Assembly (NCBI GenBank): GCA_027011235.1
Contig: JALVAI010000278.1
Span: 1 to 7,867, forward strand
Direction: 5' to 3'
DNA length: 7,867 nucleotides
From: Desulfobulbaceae bacterium
GTDB lineage: Bacteria; Desulfobacterota; Desulfobulbia; Desulfobulbales; Desulfobulbaceae
Part shown: positions 1-5,190 of the stretch, one piece after another
How positions within the stretch are numbered: position 1 is the stretch's first letter
Layout: every line of letters begins with the position of its first letter
Notes under the pieces: model-generated
Told to the model about the DNA's origin: nothing
The model's input: the letters and a program-made list of their open reading frames with translations, nothing else
Databases searched by the model: none
Position numbers and translations under genes: made by a program

Positions 1-2145
1 TTCCTCTTCCGTGGTCCCCTGTTCCTCGGTGGCGCTCATATCAAAGAGTTCGGGCATACCGATCTCTTCACACCGCTGACGCAGTTTTTCCCCGATCTCC
101 TCCTTAAGCATCTTGGGCAGCCAGACGACCCGCTTGAGCCCGCCCTCGGCCATAAACAGTTTACGGCTGGTCATGTAATGTTTGGAGACTCCCATGAATC
201 CAGGCGTCTGCATGCCGCCGCCCGCCATACCGGCCAGGGTGGTGAACTTCATGCCCGATGGGGTCATACCGCGATAGTCACGATTGACCACCATTATGCC
301 GTTACATTGGGGCAGCATGGCGGCGATGGCCTCGAAACAGCCGCAGGCGGTCATGGGATTGTTCATCAATGAGTAACAGCTTACCTCGGTTACAGCGCCA
401 CGGGAGGCCTGGGCGACAAATTCGTTGATGCCGGTATAATAGCCATTGGCCTCATCCGTGCACTCACCCTTTTCAATGGGCTGGTTGGGTCCGGTGGGAT
501 TGATCTGGTAGGACGCCTTGCCGTCAAGCCAGTTATAGGCGCCGCACATGCCGATCCGCTCAGGGGTGATGACGCAGACGTGGCTGGGGGCAAAGGACTG
601 GCACAGGGTGCAAGAGTAGAAGACGTCCTCGGTTTCATCGGTCATGGAGCCAAGCCGCAGGTCACGTTCCGCATAGACCTGTTTGGCCAGTTCCATAACC
701 TCGTCCACCTTGTCCTGAACCGTATAGATTTTGACCTGGACCTTGTCGAGGATGGCGCCGAATTCCTGGTGCAGCTTGCCATGCAGGACCACACCAAGAT
801 GTTTGAAGGAAAAACCCTTTTCAACGGCCGCCTTGCCGATCCGGATCCACATGATGTTGCGCTGGCCGATATGCATGATCCCCTGGATATAGTTCATCAG
901 GTGATGAAACTGACGCTCGAGGATGGGCTCAAAGTCGGATTGCATTTCCCGGCCCGCGACCTCAACCAGGATGCCGATGGGCAGGTTCTGGCCTTCTTCG
1001 ATATCAGCAATATCCGGGCCTTCCATGATAATTTTACCATCTTCGACCTCATCCATTTCCTTGGATATGAGCACCTCGACCCCGGTTGTCCGGCCGCCGC
1101 CGCATTCCATGAACAGGTCATCCTTGCGGATGCGCTCACCTTCAAAGGCCGGACCAAAGGCCATGGGTATGTCGATCTTGGTGACACTGACCTTGAGGCC
1201 GCGCACCTCGATGGCCTTCTGGACGATCTCATCATGGGGCACATTGGAGACCACGTGTTCATAGGTACAGATACCGGTGGGCAGGATCTCGGGAATATCG
1301 TAATCGGAGATGGTGGGAAAGCCCCAGTTGATTGCACCGGCGGCATTGGCGTACCATTCATCGGAAACAGGCCCGAATGCCATCACAAAGGCAAAGGTAC
1401 GGTCCTTGTTGTAGAGCAGATTTCCCTTGTAATCGCCTGGCTTGATGCCGCCGAATGCCAGGGCGACGCGGCAGGCGAAGCCTATGGCGAAAACAGCGGA
1501 AGTGTAGGACTTGCCAAAGGGAACAAGGCGGGTGTTCCAGCCAACCTGGACATCATTTTCGACCAGCAGCTCGGCCATGTTTTTGCCCTCGCTCTGGTCA
1601 TGCATGAAGATATAGAGATTCTTTTCCTGCAGCTCAAGGGCAATCTTGGAAGCAACTTCCTTGTCGCTTGGCGTTCCCATGATGGCGGCAAATCCCGGGG
1701 CTGTGCCGTCAACAAATTCAACCCCGCGTTTGCGGAAAATGACATCATCGGCAGCGCCGAGAAAGAGATTGTTGTCCGTCGGGTCCTCGGTCTTGGTGTA
1801 AAAATCAGGCTCATTGAGATAGCGTATGGCCTCGTACATCTCCTCGGCAAAAAAGGTTGCCATCCCGGCATCCAGTGCCGGAGCAAGGTAGGGAAGCCAG
1901 AGGTCCTCGGTCACCACGGCCGGCAGCAGGCTGCGGCATTCCTGGAAAATATCTTTCATGTCACCGAGTTTTTCGATCTTGGCGCCAAGCATCGAATAAA
2001 TAATAGGCAGAAAGTAGGCGGTGTTGGGAAAGGCAACTTCCTTTTCCGGACCGAACTTGACCAATGCCTCTTCATAAGTCTCCTCGGCCATGTCAATAAT
2101 GTTCTTGGCGCCACGAATCGCTGCAGAACAGATAATCTTCGACAT
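1..2145 (-). CDS. acsB: Acetyl-CoA synthase AcsB (CODH/ACS beta subunit), 3' end outside window
   Basis: AcsB condenses a methyl group from the corrinoid protein, CO from CODH and CoA into acetyl-CoA; it is cytoplasmic and bound to CODH. I read 715 uninterrupted codons from ATG 2143-2145 to the window edge with no stop. The A-cluster ligands are all present: Cys512, Cys515, Cys524 and Cys534 (in CTLCQSFAPSHVC and its continuation), then Cys601 and Cys603 in ACGCFEA. These spacings equal those of Moorella AcsB (506, 509, 518, 528, 595, 597) with a constant offset of six. By family knowledge, residues 1 to about 310 form the CODH-contacting domain, the middle domain follows, and the last 200 or so hold the cluster. 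Moorella AcsB has 729 residues, so roughly 20 are missing here. The start is supported by AGGAG (2154-2158) eight bases upstream. The gene follows acsD after 160 bases and may have its own promoter there. Identification is very secure. Confidence 0.97.
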   Translation of the reverse strand, partial: MSKIICSAAIRGAKNIIDMAEETYEEALVKFGPEKEVAFPNTAYFLPIIYSMLGAKIEKLGDMKDIFQECRSLLPAVVTEDLWLPYLAPALDAGMATFFAEEMYEAIRYLNEPDFYTKTEDPTDNNLFLGAADDVIFRKRGVEFVDGTAPGFAAIMGTPSDKEVASKIALELQEKNLYIFMHDQSEGKNMAELLVENDVQVGWNTRLVPFGKSYTSAVFAIGFACRVALAFGGIKPGDYKGNLLYNKDRTFAFVMAFGPVSDEWYANAAGAINWGFPTISDYDIPEILPTGICTYEHVVSNVPHDEIVQKAIEVRGLKVSVTKIDIPMAFGPAFEGERIRKDDLFMECGGGRTTGVEVLISKEMDEVEDGKIIMEGPDIADIEEGQNLPIGILVEVAGREMQSDFEPILERQFHHLMNYIQGIMHIGQRNIMWIRIGKAAVEKGFSFKHLGVVLHGKLHQEFGAILDKVQVKIYTVQDKVDEVMELAKQVYAERDLRLGSMTDETEDVFYSCTLCQSFAPSHVCVITPERIGMCGAYNWLDGKASYQINPTGPNQPIEKGECTDEANGYYTGINEFVAQASRGAVTEVSCYSLMNNPMTACGCFEAIAAMLPQCNGIMVVNRDYRGMTPSGMKFTTLAGMAGGGMQTPGFMGVSKHYMTSRKLFMAEGGLKRVVWLPKMLKEEIGEKLRQRCEEIGMPELFDMSATEEQGTTEEE

Positions 2146-2158
2146 AGATATAACTCCT

Positions 2159-2173
2159 GAATATTTTTTATTC
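2159..2173 (-). promoter_or_regulatory. AT-rich inverted repeat touching the acsB ribosome-binding site
   Basis: The transcript would read GAATA, five A, TATTC, a 5-bp perfect inverted repeat that ends directly before the AGGAG of acsB. As a hairpin it would be weak (one G-C pair). It more likely keeps the initiation region A/U-rich and unstructured than acts as a switch. Confidence 0.2.
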
Positions 2174-2267
2174 TTTATGCTTAGCGGACAAAGGGTGCCT
2201 GAAAAATAATATCATCGCATCCAGATACTTGCAGGCTGCAAACCATACGAAAAATTCGATCCATGGG

Positions 2268-2296
2268 AATATCTTTCCAACGGGCCGAAGAGTCAA
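2268..2296 (-). promoter_or_regulatory. Candidate sigma-70-type promoter ahead of acsB
   Basis: On the minus strand, TTGACT (2291-2296) and GATATT (2268-2273) are separated by 17 bases, matching the -35 consensus at five of six positions and the -10 consensus at four of six. It lies just after the acsD stop and would give a leader of about 115 bases before acsB. Chance matches of this quality are common, so this is only a candidate; acsB may simply be co-transcribed with the genes upstream. Confidence 0.3.
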
Positions 2297-2305
2297 TCCA
2301 GAGGA

Positions 2306-3886
2306 TCAGGCCGTCAGACCGTCGATAAGGGCCTTGGTCATGCTGATGGCCTTGGGATGGCGCATGATCAGTACCTCGCCACCGGCCAGCATCATGCAGG
2401 ATGCGGTCATGGCCTCCATCATAATGCCCCGCCGTTCCTGATCGCCAAGCAGTTCATCGCTTGCCAACCCGACCTCTTTGGTTTTCCATACCTCCCGGCC
2501 CAGGTTACAGATAATGGGAACCTGCAACTTTTCATCCTTCTGGGTCAGGGCGGCTATGCGGATACGCTCCATGACCGAATAGGTGTACTCGATACCATAG
2601 CCAAGGGCTCCGATGGAAGGATCCATGAGCACGGTGTCAAGGGGAACGCCAAGGTTCTCCAGAAGAATATTAAGCTGTTTGGCCAGGTTGACATCAATGG
2701 GCGATGCAGCCACCATGGGATGGCCAAAGGCCATGGCCGTTGCCCCGATGGCCCGGTAATTGGCATCTTCCAGGGGAGCAAGACACACCTTTTTATCACT
2801 GATCAGCGAGGTGACATCGCGCAGGGTTTCCGTATCCTTCTCGTTATTGCCGCAACCCCAGACAATGATCGGCACATCTACGGCATCAATGATCGCCGCC
2901 GCGTCCTTGGCCGCATCAGCCGACGGCCGGTTTTCTCCGTTGGGGTCGGTGCCGATCAGGTAGATGTTAAGGGCATCGGCCTTGTACTCATCAACACATT
3001 TTTTTGCCCAGGCAACGGGATTATCCATGACATCATCAAAATACCTGGTCAGGGTTGATGGCCAGTTATCAGGGGCAATATCCTGTACCTCCATGGCAAT
3101 AAGCGGTTTATGAGGCTGGTTGCCCTCAAAGAGATGGAAGGGCAGAACTTCGGCCCCGCCGACCGTGACAGCGGTATCACCATTGCCAAGCACAACCTCC
3201 CTGATGGCGCCTGAATACTCCTGCTTATAGGAAGTAGGCGGCACCTTGGTGGCACGCTCGGCCAGGGTTGTTTCTTCAGCCTTTAAGCTGGGGGCCCCAA
3301 GTTCATCGGCAATTGGGCTGCCGGCCGATTCGGCCTGCTTCGCCCTGGCGGCAGCCTCTTTTGCTTCCTGCTCGGCCTTTGCCTTGGCCTCGGCTTTGGC
3401 CTTGGCTTCTGCCTCGGCCCTGGCCTTTTCTTCCGCCTCTTTTTTTGCCTTTGCCTCAGCCGCGGCCTTTGCCTCCGCATCAGCCTTGGCCTTTGCCTCT
3501 TCCTCGGCTTTGGCCTTTGCTTCGGCTTCTGCTTTGGCTTTAGCTTCGGCCCGGGCCTTTTCCTCAGCAGCCTTTTTTGCCCTGGCCGCCTCTTCCGCAT
3601 CAGGCTCTGCCGCAGCTTTGACCTGAACATCCGGTTGGGCGGATGCCGCCTCTTTGACTTTTTCCTGCTGCCCGGTTTCGGCAACAGGCTCGGGAGTATC
3701 AGCGGATTTTCCGGAACCGGCATCACCCGTGCTTCCAACAGGGGGCTCCTTGCGTAAAATTGCTTCAGCACCGGCAAATTTCATCAGGGCTTCAAACTGA
3801 TCATCACTTAATCCATAGGCCTTTTTCAAGGCTTCCAGCCCCAACTTCATGGATTCCAACGCCATCAGGCGTTCTTTTTCATTCAT
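2306..3886 (-). CDS. acsD: AcsD/CdhD as a separate product from an internal start (alternative to the fusion)
   Basis: Starting at ATG 3884-3886 (residue 394 of the long frame) gives a 526-residue protein. AcsD is the small subunit of the corrinoid iron-sulfur protein, which pairs with AcsC and carries the methyl group from methyl-THF to AcsB. The product would have an amphipathic helical N-terminus (MNEKERLMALESMKLGLEAL and onward), an acidic Pro/Ser/Gly-rich stretch, about 90 residues of Ala/Lys/Glu-rich helix, and the roughly 300-residue barrel. The barrel alone is near the full length of Moorella AcsD, so everything before it is an extension. The start is favoured by AGGAG (3895-3899) with an eight-base spacer, exactly as at acsB, and by TGA stops in both other frames next to the ATG, a pattern typical of translationally coupled genes. 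Whether this product exists alongside or instead of the fusion cannot be read from the sequence. Confidence 0.55.
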   Translation of the reverse strand: MNEKERLMALESMKLGLEALKKAYGLSDDQFEALMKFAGAEAILRKEPPVGSTGDAGSGKSADTPEPVAETGQQEKVKEAASAQPDVQVKAAAEPDAEEAARAKKAAEEKARAEAKAKAEAEAKAKAEEEAKAKADAEAKAAAEAKAKKEAEEKARAEAEAKAKAEAKAKAEQEAKEAAARAKQAESAGSPIADELGAPSLKAEETTLAERATKVPPTSYKQEYSGAIREVVLGNGDTAVTVGGAEVLPFHLFEGNQPHKPLIAMEVQDIAPDNWPSTLTRYFDDVMDNPVAWAKKCVDEYKADALNIYLIGTDPNGENRPSADAAKDAAAIIDAVDVPIIVWGCGNNEKDTETLRDVTSLISDKKVCLAPLEDANYRAIGATAMAFGHPMVAASPIDVNLAKQLNILLENLGVPLDTVLMDPSIGALGYGIEYTYSVMERIRIAALTQKDEKLQVPIICNLGREVWKTKEVGLASDELLGDQERRGIMMEAMTASCMMLAGGEVLIMRHPKAISMTKALIDGLTA

Positions 3887-5065
3887 CTCATGTTCTCCTG
3901 CATCACTCTCGGCACCGGCGAATCTTTCGCCTGAAATTTCACTCTCAGGCCCACCTGCGGCCTGTTTTCTCAACGAATCAGCTTCTGCTCGTGCGGCAGC
4001 AATAATAGATGCCGCCTCCTCTTTTGCCCTGGCAAGGATTTCTTCTCCTGCCCCGGTTGTGTCAACATCGGCAGCCGGTTGTTGTTCGCGAACAACAACT
4101 GTTTCCCGTACAGGTGCTGCAACCGTTTCCGCGGCCACGGGCTCTTCAAAGACAGGTCGGGGAAGCAACCCTGCCCGTTCACAGATCTCGGCAACAGCCT
4201 CCTCCCACTCTATGGCCATGACATGGACACCGGCAACCCCGTCAATCTCCCTGACCTGGTTGATAATATCCACACAGATGTTAATCCCTTCCTCCTGTTT
4301 GTCCCTGGCGCCTTTCATCCGGTCAATGACCTCATCGGTCACATCCATGCCCGGAACAAACTTTTTCATGTATCGGGCCATGCCAAGAGATTTGGGCGGA
4401 GTGACACCGGCAAGAATGGAAACCTTTTTATCAAGGCCCATATCACGGCACATCTCCATGAACCTGGCGAATTTATCAACATTGTAAATAATCTGGGTCT
4501 GGATAAAATCAGCGCCGGCATGTACCTTTTTTCCCAAGCGCACAGCCCTGAATTCAAAGGGATAGGCAAAGGGATTGGCGGCGGCGCCAAGAAAAAACTC
4601 TGGCGCCTTACCCTTAATCTCCTCACCACATTGAAATTTCTTCTCATCCCGCATGGACTTGACCATGCCAAGCAGCTGGATGGAATCCATATCAAACACG
4701 CCTTTTGACCCGGGATGATTACCAAATTTCTGATGATCCCCGGTCAGGCACAGCAGGTTCTTCAGTCCCATGGCCGATGCGGCGAGCAGATCACTCTGCA
4801 TGCCTATGCGGTTTCTGTCCCGGCAGGTCATCTGGATCACCGGCTCAACACCCTCTGCCTGGGCGATCAATCCGGCCCCAATGCTTGACATCCTGACTAT
4901 GGCGGTCTGGCAGTCAGTGATATTGACGGCATCCACATTACCACGCAGAATTCGCGCCTTTTTCCTGACCACCTCGGGATCGCTGTTTTTGGGCGGCCCC
5001 AGCTCGCCGGTAACGGCAAACTCGCCGCTTGCAAGCACCCGCTCCAGATTACTCCCTGCTTTCAT
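2306..5065 (-). CDS. metF/acsD: Continuous MetF-AcsD reading frame: methylene-THF reductase joined to corrinoid protein small subunit
   Basis: The 919-codon frame contains two Wood-Ljungdahl enzymes. Residues 1 to about 305 are a full MetF (5,10-methylene-THF to 5-methyl-THF): TGELGPP carries Glu21, equivalent to the catalytic Glu28 of E. coli MetF, and TCRDRNR, LCLTGDHQKFG and GAAANP follow the family. Residues 306-393 are a tail with a coiled-coil-like segment (340-368). Residues 394-440 are a short helical module, 489-579 an Ala/Lys/Glu-rich helix, and about 611-919 the AcsD/CdhD TIM barrel (HLFEGNQPHKP, MDPSIGALGYGIEYTYS). The start ATG 5063-5065 has AAGGAGG (5070-5076) four bases away. 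The two domains are separate proteins in characterised acetogens such as Moorella; MetF is usually about 300 residues and AcsD about 320. A strong internal start at residue 394 suggests AcsD may also, or only, be made separately. Domain identities are secure; a single fused polypeptide is uncertain. Confidence 0.8.
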   Translation of the reverse strand: MKAGSNLERVLASGEFAVTGELGPPKNSDPEVVRKKARILRGNVDAVNITDCQTAIVRMSSIGAGLIAQAEGVEPVIQMTCRDRNRIGMQSDLLAASAMGLKNLLCLTGDHQKFGNHPGSKGVFDMDSIQLLGMVKSMRDEKKFQCGEEIKGKAPEFFLGAAANPFAYPFEFRAVRLGKKVHAGADFIQTQIIYNVDKFARFMEMCRDMGLDKKVSILAGVTPPKSLGMARYMKKFVPGMDVTDEVIDRMKGARDKQEEGINICVDIINQVREIDGVAGVHVMAIEWEEAVAEICERAGLLPRPVFEEPVAAETVAAPVRETVVVREQQPAADVDTTGAGEEILARAKEEAASIIAAARAEADSLRKQAAGGPESEISGERFAGAESDAGEHEMNEKERLMALESMKLGLEALKKAYGLSDDQFEALMKFAGAEAILRKEPPVGSTGDAGSGKSADTPEPVAETGQQEKVKEAASAQPDVQVKAAAEPDAEEAARAKKAAEEKARAEAKAKAEAEAKAKAEEEAKAKADAEAKAAAEAKAKKEAEEKARAEAEAKAKAEAKAKAEQEAKEAAARAKQAESAGSPIADELGAPSLKAEETTLAERATKVPPTSYKQEYSGAIREVVLGNGDTAVTVGGAEVLPFHLFEGNQPHKPLIAMEVQDIAPDNWPSTLTRYFDDVMDNPVAWAKKCVDEYKADALNIYLIGTDPNGENRPSADAAKDAAAIIDAVDVPIIVWGCGNNEKDTETLRDVTSLISDKKVCLAPLEDANYRAIGATAMAFGHPMVAASPIDVNLAKQLNILLENLGVPLDTVLMDPSIGALGYGIEYTYSVMERIRIAALTQKDEKLQVPIICNLGREVWKTKEVGLASDELLGDQERRGIMMEAMTASCMMLAGGEVLIMRHPKAISMTKALIDGLTA
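3329..3601 (-). repeat. Ala/Lys/Glu-rich low-complexity helix region in the AcsD part
   Basis: Residues 489-579 of the long frame consist almost entirely of Ala, Lys and Glu with a few Arg, Asp and Gln, built from degenerate units such as AEAKAKAE, KAEEEAKAKADAEAK and KKEAEEKARAEAEAK. There is no Gly or Pro, so a continuous helix like domain II of TolA is likely; fully helical, 91 residues would span about 13-14 nm. Codons vary between units (GCC/GCT/GCA, GAG/GAA, AAG/AAA), which argues against recent slippage expansion and for selection on the protein. It probably acts as a spacer or tether between the N-terminal part and the corrinoid barrel. Confidence 0.85.
3884..3899 (-). promoter_or_regulatory. 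Internal ribosome-binding site and ATG inside the metF-acsD frame
   Basis: The minus strand reads AGGAG, eight bases, ATG, followed by codons for MNEKER. Within AACATGAGATGAATGA there are TGA triplets in both frames other than the long one, one of them overlapping the ATG as ATGA. This is how a metF stop and acsD start would normally overlap in an operon. It is the main reason to doubt that a fusion is the only product. Confidence 0.65.
3962..4048 (-). other. Coiled-coil-like tail segment following the MetF domain
   Basis: Residues 340-368 (EEILARAKEEAASIIAAARA and onward to RKQ) form a charged, Ala-rich helix with spaced Ile and Leu, resembling stalk helices of the ATP synthase b-subunit type. 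It follows a Pro/Val/Thr-rich stretch (residues 306-339) that looks flexible. It is not part of the MetF barrel and is a plausible partner for the other helices of this locus. Confidence 0.6.
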
Positions 5066-5093
5066 CGATCCTCCTTATCTCCTCATCAGCAAC

Positions 5094-5133
5094 AAAAAAA
5101 GGTCTTTTCAAACCGGTTTCCAACCCTGGAACC
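5094..5133 (-). terminator. Tandem hairpins with T-tract between cooS and metF: weak terminator or attenuator
   Basis: In transcript order there is first an imperfect hairpin (5133 to 5115, GGTTCCA pairing with TGGAAACC across one bulged A). Directly after it comes a second (5114 to 5101) with stem GGTTT/AGACC, including one G-U pair, and a GAAA tetraloop. Seven T follow (5100 to 5094). Hairpin plus T-tract is the form of an intrinsic terminator, but the 5-bp stem is short. It ends 18 bases before the metF ribosome-binding site, so partial termination or mRNA end protection that sets cooS above the downstream genes is more likely than a full stop. The palindrome AAACCGGTTT (5110-5119) spans both stems and allows an alternative fold. 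Confidence 0.4.
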
Positions 5134-5190
5134 CAAGTCCTGCGATTAAATGCCGAACCTGCAAAAGGTTGGTGCTTTTTCCGGTAGTTA

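Noticed and set aside
580..2160. 526-codon open frame on the plus strand
   Set aside because: It is exactly antisense to acsB, whose own frame is intact with all A-cluster cysteines. Biased third positions in the real gene keep the opposite strand open; the product resembles nothing and has no ribosome-binding site I can defend.
2181..2264. 27-codon frame between acsD and acsB as a gene
   Set aside because: Only a weak GGAAAG lies upstream and the peptide has no recognisable feature; a frame this short arises easily by chance. It is mentioned only as part of the spacer finding.
2357..3058. 233-codon open frame on the plus strand
   Set aside because: It is antisense to the AcsD barrel, which is clearly coding on the minus strand.
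3329..3601. DNA tandem repeat or CRISPR-like array
   Set aside because: The units are degenerate at the DNA level, lack spacers and are fully explained by a low-complexity coding region.
3283..3777. 164-codon Lys/Arg/Pro-rich frame on the minus strand
   Set aside because: It is a shifted reading of the Ala/Lys/Glu repeat; the simple repeat keeps several frames open.
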